Positions 18,874 to 32,179 of a stretch of DNA of 64,000 nt are shown one piece after another. Position numbers and translations under genes: made by a program. Within the stretch, counting starts at the first letter, position 1. Each line of letters starts with the position of its first letter. Below the pieces are notes generated by a model. That model worked only from the letters and a program-made list of their open reading frames with translations, was not told the DNA's origin and did not search any database. The DNA comes from Taxillus chinensis (Eukaryota; Streptophyta; Magnoliopsida; Santalales; Loranthaceae). Location of the stretch: positions 62,001-126,000 of the forward strand of contig CM042088.1 of NCBI GenBank assembly GCA_023512835.1, read 5' to 3'.

Positions 18874-20691
18874 TATCACCCCCGGATTTCCAACCCGAGG
18901 AGACCGGAATGTGACCCTCCCTTTATCCGGGTTTGGACAAAGGGGTAGAATACAATATACACTTCACATTTCTTTTCGAAACCAAAATCATATAATTATT
19001 TAATTGAAACCACATACCTTTATTATGTTTCAAACTTCATTACAATATCTCCCCCTGGGGTTCAATGCCTCAACAAAATTACATCGCAAATAACACAAAA
19101 CAAAGCCACAAAATGGAACTCTTCCACCTTGGTGTTCCCACCTAACGCCTGTAGGTTCCTGCAAGAAAACACACCATAGTAGGAGGGGTGAGCATCCACG
19201 CTCAAGAGGGATCATGTCTCCCAACCCATCCCATGCTCCTAGCATCTACATGCCATGTGTACAAGTGCGGTGTCGTGTTACAATCATTTCAACAGACATA
19301 ACAACAACCACATCAACAATTACAATCGCCATTGCCACACGGTTAACACTTTAACAACAAGTGATTTAACCGCCTCTTCGGGCCAAGTTATTTAACCGCC
19401 TCTTCAGGCCAAGTGATTTAACCCCTCTTTCAGGCCAAGTTTCCACGACCTCACAGGGCTAACACAAAGCGGTCCCGGGCTTCCACACCACCGGGTGTCA
19501 GCAACCACACGGCACATAAGGCCTACGGGCATAACATCAAACACTTAATATGCTTAGTCACACGGGAATAACGTCGAACACTTAGCATGCCATATTCACG
19601 GGCTCACAACCCGGCCACAGGATATTATTTCGGACACAATATCATAGCCTCACGGGCTTATTTAAACACGTTCGAGCTACACACGGGCATATTCATACGG
19701 GCATATCCACACCGGCTTTTATCAAACACTTAACGCACTAACCACCCAACCTCGGAAATCACACCAATACGCCATCGAAGGCCAACATCCATATAGGAGA
19801 TCACACCTATATGGATTACATATGTATATAAACAGATCTGACCAGAATCTGCCCTAGGACCCTAGGACGGAGGAGGGATTAGGAAGAACAGAACCCCTAC
19901 CTTAAAGCGATCTTCCTTGCTCCCGCGCCAAACGCCGTCCTCCCCACGCAAGATGCTCCAAAGCAACCAGCAACTCCCCTTCCCTCTCTCTCTCTAGCTC
20001 TCTCTCTCTCGCAGAGGGCTGCACAAAGGAACACAAGAACCCTAAACTCAAACTCAAGCCCTCCTTATATAGACACCATCCACATCAAAACGACGTAGTT
20101 TTGATTAAGTAAACCCAGGTTAAAACGACGTAGTTTTGATCACACAAGTTAGCCCTATCCGCACCCATATAGGCCAAAATACTCGAATTTCAACATGGTC
20201 CTTTGGAGAAAGATCATTAGAATGACAAAACCAAGGGAACCATGCAAAAATATGCTCGCCGCCAATTTGAACGCCATTCCCCAATTGGCGTGCAGCTCCA
20301 AATGCGCCCAAACTTTACCCCAAGTCTCTTGCTCTTGTAGAGGCCGAGAAGCAAAAATATGCTTGCACGTGAAATGGGTGAATTCACGTGCAGCTCCAAA
20401 TGCTCTGAAATTTCTGTGGTAGATAGAGGACCTCATTCTAAGAAACTTTTGTTCTTGCCGCCAATTGTTTGAGGCCATCTACTAGGTCAAAAGTGAGCTC
20501 CAAGATCAGCCAAAGCACTAAAACCGCTTTGAACGCATAGCATCTTCCTAGGGCATAAATGTCGCTATCGCTTGACACATGCACCTCTCAAAAGTCCCCT
20601 CTTGGGCTCATCTCTTACCTTAAACTTGTGTACCAACATCCAAGGTGTTTGTGGTTAACTCTTACACACGGGTTACACACGGGTCATTACA
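18874..20691 (-). repeat. Element E 3' LTR
   Basis: 1818 bp, homologous to the B LTR in reverse orientation. The plus-strand start TATCACCCCC replaces TGTCACGCCCC, a lost terminal CA. It contains the decayed 26-bp array (about 19360-19440), the GA leader, TATA region and ACGT palindromes (20084-20105 intact, 20119-20140 with a changed arm). The purine tract follows at 20692-20705. Confidence 0.9.
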
Positions 20692-23600
20692 TCCTCTCCC
20701 CCCTTAAGGCTTTTCGTCCTCGAAAAGAAATGACATCGAGGAAAACAAACACAAGTTACCCTTTTGCCACCGGCGAGCTACAACACCCAAATGGGTCTAC
20801 ACCGCACACGACAACGACTACCATACCACCATAATCCATAACCCCAATAATGCATATAACACATGTCCGCATGTCACGAATACACATCTCAAATGAGAAC
20901 ACATGTCTTTAAAAGACAACACAAATAAACCAACTAATACAAGAAAACACATCACAAGAAAACACATCACTATCCCTTGGCCAACGGCCACCTCCCACGC
21001 TTAAGATTGTTCGTCATCAAACAATTCCGGGTGCTGCTCACGCATCACGGACTTACGTTCCCATGTCTCCTTCACGGGACATGCCGTCCTCGAAAAGACA
21101 ACACACCTTCCATACGCCAAGCTGATGCACCTTGCCCACAACCATCCACATACGCGATGAAGATATCACACAAAAACACACATAACACGTGTCGAAGTAA
21201 TTACATGGCACGACGGTGTGAGACATATACTCCCATCCCCAACAAGTTTAACAAATCACCTCGGTCCGAGATCGACTCACAGACAAACACTACCGCACAT
21301 TTAATGTTCCATGCCCATCTGCCAACACCATACAAACACATCCGTTGGAAGTTCCCTCACAACCTTCCCACCTTTGGACTTTTCGTCCTCAAAAGAGAAA
21401 CCCAATTGCAAACACCACAATGAGATCAAAGCAATCGATGCTTAACAAATCTAACATTGTTAGTACGCTCCAAAGGAGTACCTCCATTTAGCCAACACTA
21501 GCGTAACACGCAAGAGCTATCAAGAACTAGAGCGTAGTTACGTAGTGCGCCGACAACACTCATGTGAGCAAGTCGGACAACGGTGAGGTCGGAAACCTCC
21601 CACAAATTCGCTGAGACCCCAACAACCGAACAAGGCCAACACCATTAGCCTACGCGCGTCACAATAGAACCAACACTCCCCAATTACGGTACCCCAACGG
21701 AACCCGCGACACCCCAGATGTAGACCTCACCCTTACAGCAAGCACCAGGAGGCCACAATGAAAAACAAATAAACGGGATAAGAGCATGATACCGTAAATC
21801 ACAGTGCCCATTTGATATCACCACGAAACCAGCATCACGTTGAATCCCCTCACGCGAACGTAGAACAGGCTTAGGGATCCGAAGAATACATCTGCTAGCA
21901 AGCCACATTAAAACCTAACCAGCACCAATGATGGCTTGCCACGGTGACAATCCAGGACACACTATACTAGGATGAAGTTTCCATTCGGTTCGATCAACAT
22001 GATGCCCAATGGAGCCCGGGGATGACAAATTCAGGACCAGACACAACCACGGCAAGACTAAAACTACGATCGGGCTAACACCGGTACCAACGGTGAGAAT
22101 CTACCAAAGAATCCCATGAACCGAACGCCACACAAATAACACCTCCACGACTACGATCGATAGGGATCCACCAAGGTCCCACACGGCCTTCACGAACCGA
22201 GGCTTCTTACAACCCAAGTGATAACGCCTTACTCGATCGGCAGACTTCCATGCGATAGGAATCCTTTGACGATGGGTAGGTACCAACAATATAGTTCTCT
22301 CCACCATGGAAAACTCTCCTACTGCAACTGACAACAATGGAATCCTCTGTGTCACCACTCATAGGTCCAAGGGAATCTCCCACTATCTCCGCCATACCAA
22401 CCATCACGTTCTATTCCTACACACCAATGAAACACTCAAATGGGCCAAGAAATACTCGGGCTTTAACCTCGGTTCTCGTGGTCACTACAATTCCTCCGGG
22501 TAGGCATAAGAAACAAGACATGCAAACTCCTGATTCGGGACTTCCACGTTACTCCCAAACACCCCAACACCTTGATGGCATGAACCATCTCACTTACCCC
22601 GTTATCCGCACATGAAAGGTTTCCAAGGGTACGGATGGAGGTCATCCGTCTACCACCACTGCTCTAAAACATACACCTTTGTGACATCGTCCGACATAAA
22701 TCTCTCCTCAAGGGTAGCCTAACACCCCGTCCAAGCAAAAATGTCCACCGACTCAACTACGGGCATCAAACAACCTTTTTCCAGCCAACAACACTTTAAT
22801 ATTTAGCTTAGCCGGCCATCGCACTAGACAAGGTATAACATACACAACATCACCTAGAACACTCTCCTTCATCCTCACACCACATTTAATATTCTAATAC
22901 ACTACACCTCATCCTTCTCTACGCACTGTCACAACACCCACATGTAGTAACTCTGTTGTATACCTTTACCACGAATGCGATACATACAACAACACAATAC
23001 CAAATTTCCAGCACATTTGCAACACAAGCAACGGAACACAAGACACCCGACGAGTAGAACGTACCAGCCTTACACCTTCTCTCCTCCTCTAAGCCTACTC
23101 CCACAAGATACGAACCGAAGGAATGGCCCTACCACGCAAAAGCACACCCTTAGTCCCTAGAGAAAGATAGCCCGAACAAGGCCTGCCAAATCTCACATGC
23201 TTACCTCTTTTACCAAGTTGATGCACCGGGCTAACCCTCAAAACCCACTCATAGCCGATAGTTGAGCTCCGGAACACTTCACATTTTACACGTGTGCATC
23301 CCCATTTCACGACATGTTCTAAGAACATCACTCATGGTCTTTCACACTCGACAAACATGACACATGGCCTTTGTTTGACCATCCGAGAACCAGAACACCC
23401 ATATAGTTATTAACCAGAACTTGCAACGACCACTCTAGCCAACAAGATAACGCTTCAAAGACTCTAAGAGCAGGCTATACTATCTGCGTTTTCCCTCAAT
23501 CACAACACTTGGAAAGAAAGGTAACCATAGGAATATCCCTTTTAAGCGTACTCAACACACACCTCATCCTGAAGAACATATTTCTATTAATCAAGGTTGC

Positions 23601-25298
23601 CAAGGAGGTGTCACACAATAACCCACAAGCCATCACCTCACACCTCAAGCTCTCTAGCTAGCGGTCTAAATTCCCTCCCACTAAAAAGGGTTGCCTACAA
23701 GATTTGGTTACTTTGATTATCCACATGTGCCAAAATTGAATATCACTCACTTATAAAATCAACACCCAGATACTCATTAGTTACTTATTATTCTTCTAGC
23801 GTTATAAATCTATATTTACTCTTTTTCTTATTTATTCCCTAACAGGTCACCAACCACATCCATTCGAAATGCTAACTCAAACATTTCATGATAAAGTCCA
23901 CCCGCCTCACATAACTAGTACGAGACTCAACCGACAACCCACCAAAGGGGCACGATACCACCAATGAAGTTCTGTCTTGCTTTTCCACGGCCTCACCGGG
24001 TAGTCCTCCCGCTCCAAATCGGGACTCGGCGTTGAGCTTTACCCCTAGCTCGCCGAGCCAATCCCCTAGCATCACTTCCGGTCCTACTAAAACGCCGTAC
24101 GAAGACGTCCTACTTTTCCGAGGCGACACCGGTCTTGCTCCTTGGCACCTCTCTGTTCCAGTGCCCGGTTGTCCACAACAAGCGCAATCTTTTGAGAAAC
24201 AGGACTCAAACGGGGGTGTTGAGGGCGACAGCTCTCGGCGTACCTCGCTCCGATCGGTTGTCGAATCGCATCCCTCACCTCTGGAATAATCGAGCTCAAG
24301 ACGCCAACCTGCCGTGATTAGTCTATCACCTTCAACTCGCAGCTCTCTCTCACTTGTCCAACCCGGGTCGCGGCCTCCTCTGTTACCTCAATAGTCGCAC
24401 GGCTTATAGTTTCCAGAAACATTGGTTAAGCGAAAGATAGTGCTCCGATTAACCTAAATGATCCCAACAATCGCAAGACCACTACCGACTAAGCGACTTA
24501 AGCTATAGCACGCATTATTACCACACAAATTTACAAATTTACCAAACAAATCTCACAGACTATACAAATTTACCTCCACCACTTGCTCATAACCTTGTTT
24601 ATTGCACACCATGCCAAACAAATTTACACTCCATCGGCTTAACACATGCTCAATCCTTCACGAACACCAACATTATTACATATTTAATTTAATGTATTTA
24701 TTTATTTCTTTTCTTTCTTGATTGTTCTTATTTTATTTTATTAACAGTCACATTTCACAATCTTCACGTTCGCAAGTACTCGGTTCAATACCACAAATTC
24801 TTTTCCATGTTTTCATGCTCGATCCATCACAAAATTTCGAGTTGCACAATTGAAATTTTATCATGTTCAAACCTTTTATCCATGCATTACACACACCGCA
24901 CACATTTCGGTTCTCATTAAGCCACATTGCACAAGCATCCATTCCATAAGCACACGATTCGGTTAAACAAGGACCTTTCCTTGTAGTCATGCTCAAGGTA
25001 CTTCAAATAAAATCGAGTTGCACAGTTCTCACCTTTATCACATTATTCATATTTTTCTTTTTATCACAATTAAAATTTTCACGGTATCCACACCTTCACA
25101 TACAACAACCAATGCAACTAGTGCCCTAATGCCAATGCATGCAAATCCTACCACAAGACTAGACTACCCCAAGTACACCTTCGAGACTCAAAGAGGACCA
25201 TGTTGATCGGGCATGTCCCTCCAGGCTCCTCCAAAGGACTCAAGATAACCAAGTCCGCCCACTACCCTAGGCCAACTAGACCATGCTCGATACCATAT
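20692..25298 (-). pseudogene. gag: Element E internal region, non-coding gag remnant
   Basis: Colinear in part with the inside of B: for example about 22430-22450 matches B near 6225-6250, and about 22040-22080 matches B near 6590-6650. About 1.7 kb is present here but absent from B. A gag zinc-knuckle remnant, CACCGQPGTG, reads on the minus strand at about 24140-24190. No RT, integrase or chromodomain motifs were found in the open frames. The PBS reads TGGTATCGAGC at 25285-25295, with one base lost compared with B. Confidence 0.6.
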
Positions 25299-27152
25299 TA
25301 TCATGCCCCGGATTTCCAACCCGAGGAGACCGGAACGTGACCCTCCCTTTTATCCGGGTTTGGACAAAGGGGTAGAATACAATATACACTTCACATTTCT
25401 TTTGAAACCAAAATCATATAATTATTTAATTGAAACCACATGCCTTTATTATGTTTAAACTTCATTATAATATCTCCCACGGGGTTACAATGCCTCAACA
25501 AAATTACATCCGCAAATAACACAAAACAAAGCCACAAAATGGAACTCTTCCACCTTGGTGTTCCACCTAACGCCCGTAGGTTCTGAAGAAAACACACCAT
25601 AGTAGGAGGGGTGGCATCCACGCTCAAGGGGGATCATGTCTCCCAACCCATCCCATGCTCCTAGCATCTACATGCCATGTGTACAAGTGCGGTGTCGTGT
25701 TACAATCATTTCAACAGACATAACAACAACCACATCAACAATTACAACCGCCACCGCCACACAGGCTAACACTTTAACAACAAGTGATTTAACCGCCTCT
25801 TCAGGCTAAGTTATTTAACCGCCTCTTTCAGGCCAAGTGATTTAACCGCCTCTTCGGGCCAAGTGATTTAACCGCCTCTTCAGGCCAGTTTCCACAGCCT
25901 CACAGGCTAACACAAAACGGTCCCAGGCTTCCCACAACCACCGGGTGTATAAGCAACCACACGCACATAAGGCCATACAGGCATAACATCAAACACTTAA
26001 TATGCTTAGTCACACGGGAATAACGTCGAACACTTAGCATGCACATATTCACGGCTCACAAACCCAGCCACACGGATATTATTTTTCAGACACGGAATAT
26101 ACATAGCCTCACGGCATTTTTCAAACACGTTCGAGCATACACACAGGCTATTCATACGGCTATCCACACCGGCATTTTATCAAACACTTAACTTGCACTA
26201 ACCACCCAACCTCGAAATCACACCAATACGCCATTGAAGGCCAACATCCATATGGAGATCACACCTATATGGATTACATATGTATATATAAACGAGACAC
26301 ATGAGAATCCGCCCTAGGACCCTAGGACGAGGAGGGATTAGGAAGAACAGAACCCCTACCTTAAAGCGATCTTCCTTGCTCCCGCGCCAAACGCCGTCCT
26401 CCCCACGCAAGATGCTCCGGCAAGCAACCAGAACTCCCCTTCCCTCTCTCTCTCTAGCTCTCTCTCTCTCTCAAGCAAGATGCAAAGCAAAGGAACACAA
26501 GAACCCTAAACTAAACTCAAGCCCTCCTTATATAGACACCATCCACATCAAAACGACGTAGTTTTGATTAAGTAAACCCAGGATCAAAACGACGTAGTTT
26601 TGATCACACAAGTTAGCACCTATCCGCACCCATATAGGCCAAAATACTCGAATTTCAACATGGTCCTTTGGAGAAAGATCATTAGAATGACAAAACCAAG
26701 GGAACCATGCAAAAATATGCCGCACGCCAATTTGAACGCCAATTCCCCAATTGGCGTGCAGCTCCAAATGCACCTAAACTTTACCCCAAGTCTCCTTTGC
26801 TCTTGTAGAGGCCGAGAAGCAAAAATATGCTTGCACGTGAAATGGGTGAATTCACGTGCAGCTCCAAATGCTCTGAAATTTTTGTGGTAGATAAAGGACC
26901 TCATTCTAAGAAACTTTTTGTTCTTGCACGCCAATTGTTTGAGGCCATCTACTAGGTTAAAAGTGAGCTCCAAGATAGCCAAAACAACTTAAAACGCCCT
27001 AAACGCATACATCTTCCTAGGGCATAAATGTACGCTATCACTTGACACATGCACCTCTCAAAAGTCCCCTCTTGGGCTCATCTCTTACCTTAAACTTGTG
27101 TACCAACATCCAAGGTGTTTGTGGTTAACTCCTTAACACGGTTAGTATTACA
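25299..27152 (-). repeat. Element E 5' LTR
   Basis: 1854 bp. It contains both ACGT palindromes (26547-26568, 26583-26604), the TATA region near 26528, the GA leader (about 26440-26475) and four decayed 26-bp units (about 25785-25890). The right end ATTACA at 27152 is followed by the TSD TAGGA. Confidence 0.9.
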
Positions 27153-27157
27153 TAGGA

Positions 27158-27930
27158 GTTTTCACGGGAGAAGAGTTTTGCATCCCAAACTTCTTGATTA
27201 AGTCCCGTGTGTACTTTGCTTGGTTGATGAAGATTCCATCCTTCATTTGTTTAACTTCTATCCCAAGGAAGTACGTTAATTCTCCCATCATGCTCATTTC
27301 GAATTTGCGAGTCATCAACTTCGCAAATTCTTCACAAAGCTTCGGATTTGATGATCCGAAAATGATGTCATCCACATAGATTTGTACGATCAGAGAATGA
27401 TCTTTCCCTTTCCGTAAAAATAGAGTGGTGTCTATCTTTCCTTTTCTGAAATTGTGTTCAAGCAAAAATTCTAACAGTGTATCGTACCAGGCCCTTGGAG
27501 CTTGCTTTAATCCGTACAAAGCTTTCCGTAGTTTATAAACCATATGTTCGGCCTTGTGTTCAATAAAGCTCGGAGGTTGTTCTACATAAACCTCCTCTTG
27601 AAGATCTTCATTCAGAAATGCGCTATTAATGTCCGTTTGATAAACTATGAAGTTTTCATATGAAACATACGCTAGGAACATGCGGATCGCCTCAAGTCTA
27701 GCTACAGGAGCAAAGGTCTCGTCATAGTCAGTGCCTTCTTCTTGACGGTTTCCTTTAGCTACCAGTCTGGCTTTGTTCTGGATTACTATTCCATCAGTAT
27801 CGAATTTGTTCTAGAACACCCATTTAACTCCAATGACTTGTTGCGACCTCGGCCTTGGCACTAATGTCCACACTTCATTCCTCTTGAATTGATTAAGCTC
27901 TTCTTGCATAGCTTCTATCCTGTTTGAGTC
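27158..27930 (-). pseudogene. pol: Element C reverse transcriptase
   Basis: Copia RT blocks appear in order: [64 protein letters not shown], and the catalytic QIYVDDIIFGS, then FEMSMMGELTYFLGIEVKQ. 177 residues are open down to 27148. Upstream an in-frame stop lies near 27812 (VKWVF*NKF). The frame is cut by E just after SSPVKTPM. It copies the element RNA into DNA. Confidence 0.92.
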
Positions 27931-28523
27931 CTAAAGGGCTTTGTCCACCACCTTTGGCTCTATTTGTGATAAAAAACACGAGTAAAGACATAAATTTGAA
28001 GTGGCTGCCCTTGTTCTTACTCTAACAGTAGGATCACCAATCACTTGTTCTGATGGGTGGTTCCGAGTCCACTTGTAGTTCTGCGCAAGTGGTGGTGAGT
28101 AGTGAATGATTTGAAGCTCTGCCAGATCGGATGGATCTTGTACATCAGCTGGTTGAGCTTCTTCCGGACCTATTGTATCCGTATGATGAACAGTTCCAGA
28201 AATACTTGGAAGTGCTTTGGCACTGTTACTTTCAGTATGAATAGGTCCGGACGGACTAGAAGCCTCTCCGGAGTTATGGGTTTCTGTAACAAGTTCTCCG
28301 GAGTTAAGTGGAAGTCCTGAGTTCGAGTTTTCTGAAGCATCATCAGTAGCATTTCTTGCTTCACCTGGTACTGAGTGATTCATCAGGCATTGCAACGGTA
28401 CATGCCTGAACTGAGAATAGTCAATCGAGTCTGTGTGATCCTGCACAATTTGATTTGAAGATCCTACACTTGACCAGTCAAGGTTAGATTCATCAAAATT
28501 AACATGGATAGATTCTTCAACTG
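27931..28523 (-). pseudogene. pol: Element C integrase-RT linker
   Basis: 171 open residues (28446-27931), Ser/Glu/Asn-rich and low complexity, ending NHPSEQVIGDPTVRVRTRAATSNLC, which matches the conserved 'H...iIGdp..gvrTR' boundary before copia RT. It carries no catalytic role. A frameshift or stop at about 28450-28525 separates it from the integrase. Confidence 0.8.
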
Positions 28524-29105
28524 TTAGACTTTTCTATTGAAAATGCGATAAGCCCTGCTGTGCAACGAGTATCCGACAAAGATCCCATCATCGGATTTTG
28601 GCTCAAATTTACTCCGGGCCTCTTTACCATTGTTTAACACATAGCAAGCACACCCAAAGGCTTTGAAATGAGAGATTGCTGGCTTCCTGCCTCTCCACAT
28701 CTCATAGGGTGTTTTCATGGTAATCTTATTGATAAGAGTTCTGTTCTGAACATAGCATGCAGTGGACATAGCTTCAGCCCATAAACTGAGAGGAAGCTTT
28801 GCCCCTACTAAAATGGATCTACCAGTTTCGACTAATGTGCGATTCTTACGCTCAACAACTCCATTTTGTTGTGGAGTCCTGGGTGCAGAGAATTCGTGTT
28901 GAATGCCCTTTTCAGAACAATAGGATCTCATATCTGAAAAATCAAACTCAGTACCATGATCACTCCTGATGCACTTAATGCTCAGTCCTTGTGAATTGCT
29001 TATCCAGTTGAAGAGATCTACAAGATGTTCAAAGGTTTGATCTTTTGATTTAAGGAACATTACCCATGTATACCTGGTGAAATCATCGATAACCACGAGG
29101 GTATA
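28524..29105 (-). pseudogene. pol: Element C integrase core
   Basis: 190 residues starting VIDDFTRYTWVMFLK. The rve core shows the second Asp in IRSDHGTEFD (usually SDNGGEF) and the Glu in PQQNGVVERKNRTL. The first Asp is in HMDLCGP of the preceding frame, separated by a stop at about 29105. The C-terminal SKFEPKSDDGIFVGYSLHSRAYRIF is the usual copia boundary. It inserts the cDNA. Confidence 0.92.
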
Positions 29106-29800
29106 TCACACACCGGCTAGAGAAGCAATAGAAATGGGACCACAAAGGTCCATGTGAAGAAGTTGCAGCGGAGCAGTTATTGAGTTAACTGATTTGCTCT
29201 TAAAGTTGTGTTTGGTTTGCTTGCTGAGTTGGAATTCTCTACAAATAGAGTCTCTGGAGAATTTATGTTTGGGAAAACCATTTACTAAGTCAAGTGATGC
29301 TAATTTAGACAAGGTCTTAAAATTTAAATGTGCGCAACGCTTGTGCCATAGCCAACTTTCTTCATCTGATGCTTTAGTGAGGAAGCATACAGGGTCAGAA
29401 CAATTATTTCTTAGGACCACTGAGTATATGTCCCCATCTTTTAATCCGGATAACTTAAACATCTCTGGAAAAGTTTTCCCTAATTGTGCAGGTGTTGGAC
29501 ATAAAGGAAACAGTAAATCCTTTGTCACATAAATTACTGATACTCAGTAGATTATGCTTCAAACCTTTGACTAGTGCAACTTTAGTGATTGATACATAGT
29601 CGTTGGTTAAAGTGGCATACCACACAGTCTTACCTTTATTGTTGTCCCCATATGATACGGATGGGCCTCATTTGTTAGTAACTTCAACAAGCAGAGACTG
29701 ATCACCAGTTATATGTCCGGAGCATCCACTATCAAGGATCCACTTGCTTTGATTGATCTTTAACTTCAAGTGATCCGGAAGTGCAATCCAGAGATGCTCC
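29106..29800 (-). pseudogene. pol: Element C aspartic protease and GAG-pre-integrase
   Basis: The protease active site WILDSGCSGHITGD is readable at about 29711-29750 (canonical DSGCS.H.TG). After it the frame has stops and a shift near 29530. The 140-residue frame 29528-29106 then gives LWHKRCAHLNFKTLSKL and ICREFQLSKQTKH; the usual C..C pair reads C..F, so one zinc ligand is lost. It ends with the integrase start LLHMDLCGPIS. Confidence 0.85.
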
Positions 29801-30045
29801 TGCAAGACAATAGTTTACACTTTTGGTGCCCAAACTTGTTTCGGGCGGTTAGGAGAAACAATAGTAGTGTCAACAGTTCCAGATTTAACTTTGTTAGGAA
29901 CTTTAGCTTTCCATGTTGACTTTATTTTGTCAGTGTTAGCTGCTTCTTTAACTTGGGTTTTCTTGGGAGAGACACTCCTTTGAGATTTAGATTTTGAATT
30001 GCTCGAAAAACCCTTTTTGATGAACTGATCTTTATTAATACGGAT

Positions 30046-32115
30046 TTAATTACAAAGCCAGTTATCAGATAAGCTCCAACATTCATAATGATAATGACCT
30101 ATTTCTCTACAGATGGAACAAACACTATGATGTGAAGCAAAAACATGGGATGCAGGTTTCTTAGGTTTTAGAGATTTTCTACTCTGTTCCCTATGGCCTA
30201 ATCGTTTGCGATTGGGTGACACACTCTTGGCCCTAGATGCGCCAGCCTTAGCCTTTCCTTTTGTTTTGGGTGCTACAGTTTCAGCTTTAACTGTAGCAAC
30301 CTTCCCTTCATCGTTAGATACGGGTGCTACTGCTTCGGGAACAGCAGTAACAGCCTCAGTTCCACAATCATAGACTATGGTGCCACCTGAAATGAAACCA
30401 TCTAATGGTTTTGACGTACTAATAGGATAAAGGTTGGTTAGATTCAGAATGAAATCTAGAGGACACTCAGTAGCTTGTGTGGAGGTTGATGGTTCGGAGC
30501 CAAGGCCAGGTTTAACTCGAATGTCATCCAGATCAGTCCTAAATGTAGAGGCTATTTCCCCAGATTTTAACCACTTACGATTTCTTTCCTTTTCATGTTC
30601 CAATTCATTCTCGAGTCTTTTCACAATAACTTTTAGGCCAGTTAGATTGGTATTTAGCAAATGATTTTCTGCTCTTAAATCATGATACCAAGCCTCTTTA
30701 CCCTTGAAGTCAGTTATGTCTTTTTCAAGTCTAGCAACAGTAATTTCAAGACGTTTGTTCTGACTTTCCATATCTTTGTACATTTGAGTAATTATTAGTC
30801 TCTCATTCTTTTCATGATCATGTTCAGTAGTAAGAGATTCTAATTTACTCATGAGCTCAGAGATGGAAGGTACTTCAAAATTTGCCATGAGGCAGACGTT
30901 CGGCTTAGGAGTTAGCTCATCATCCGAGGATTCCTCCTCTTCTTCTGAGCCACTGATGTACTTTGTGACGAACGCCTTCCCCTTGTTCTTACTGTTGTCT
31001 GAGGTGGAGCGTCGAGGAGTAACCTTGTCACTTTTCTCGGCCGTCTTAGATTTGGATTTACAATCCTTGGCCCAGTGACCGGGTTTCCCACAATTATAGC
31101 ATTCTTGGGAACTAGACTCCGATCGCTCCTTCCTTCGGAATGATGATGAGGAGCCTCTTCTGAATCCTTTTCTACTTTTCCGCAAGAATCACTGAAAGGA
31201 TTTGACGAGAAGAGCTATTTCCTCTTCAGCGTTAGAGTTAGAGTTCTCAGACTCTTCTGTATCATCATTCCTCGGTATGCTGAGACATTCCATAGCTTTG
31301 AAAGCTACCCCCTTTTCTTTTTGAGCTATTTTCTCATCTCGGTCAGAGTATTTGAACCTAACCTCGTGAGTCCGTAGCTCTCCATATAGTTCTTCAAGGG
31401 GAACATACTGCCAGGTCTTGTCGACTTGCATCTAGAGCTGCTTGGAGCAGTAGCGATCCGGCAGTGAGCGAAAAAACTTGTCATTGATTTGAGATTGAGA
31501 GTAGTGCTCATTGACAATTTTTAGCTCAAGGATGAGCTTGCCGAATCTCTGATAGATGCTCTCGAGGGATTCGCTAGGTTTGTGATTAAAACTCTCAAAA
31601 TTCTGCCTGAGAGTATAGATAATGTTCTGCATTTGGGACTGACTTCCCTCATAAAGGATTGTCAGTTTATCTCAGACAGTTTTCGCTGTTGTGCAGCCCT
31701 GGATGTCCGTGAAAGCTTCGGAGTCCAAAGATGATGTAAAATATGCCAGAGCCTTTTCGCTAGCACACTGCCAGGCTCTTTCATCATGAGTGAGTTCGGC
31801 ATCAGTCTTTGGCCTTCTAACTCCATGTTCTCCGATAGTCATCGGAATCAGTATCTCCTGATGAATACATGGCCACATGAGATGATCATGGCAGACCATG
31901 AACATTCTCATGCGAGCTTTCCACTGGGAGAAAAGCTCAGGTGTGAACTTTGGTGGTTTGGTTAGAGTGAAACCAGAACTCCGTGGTTGTGGTGCAGTGG
32001 CAGCAGCAAGTTGAGGTGGGTCAACATTTTCACTGCTTCTTCCATTGGGGAGGGGCTCTTATGTACCTCCGGAGTTCAGGCGAGTAATGAATAGCATACT
32101 ACTTTCTTTGGCCAT
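30046..32115 (-). pseudogene. gag: Element C gag with coiled coil and two CCHC motifs
   Basis: The likely start is the ATG at 32115 (MAKESSML), 51 nt inside the PBS; the coding region is broken by several stops and shifts (fragments 31911-31672, 31632-31432, 31431-31189, 31185-30046). Capsid-like pieces include SPSESLESIYQRFGKL-type sequence (near 31570) and FFRSLPDRY. The last 379-residue frame has the knuckle CYNCGKPGHWAKDC (31060-31101), an acidic stretch, a predicted coiled coil (about residues 95-215, rich in Glu/Lys/Leu), a basic segment and a second CCHC, CSICREIGHYHYEC (30079-30120). Coiled-coil gag extensions fit Sirevirus elements. 29801-30045 is a low-complexity continuation. Confidence 0.85.
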
Positions 32116-32165
32116 TAGTGAGAGGAGAGAGAGAGTGGGATCTCTACTTTGAGTAGATAGAACTT

Positions 32166-32177
32166 GCTTTGATACCA
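32166..32177 (-). other. Element C primer-binding site (tRNA-Met)
   Basis: The minus strand reads TGGTATCAAAGC, one base off the canonical TGGTATCAGAGC, 2 nt inside the LTR boundary at 32180. Confidence 0.85.
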
Positions 32178-32179
32178 CT

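Larger units (their letters stand above)
18874..27152 (-). mobile_element. Element E: second copy of the B family, inserted in pol of element C
   Basis: LTRs are at 18874-20691 (3') and 25299-27152 (5'), flanked by TGGGA (18869-18873) and TAGGA (27153-27157), a TSD with one mismatch. Removing it brings the RT/RNase H frame of C back together between KTPM and AKLDPDL. The internal region (4.6 kb) is longer than that of B (2.9 kb) but again without readable RT or integrase. Both LTRs have small deletions relative to B, which suggests E is older. Confidence 0.9.

Noticed and set aside
20977..21423. 148-codon frame in the internal region of element E
   Set aside because: Antisense to the element; the equivalent in B is not open; composition only.
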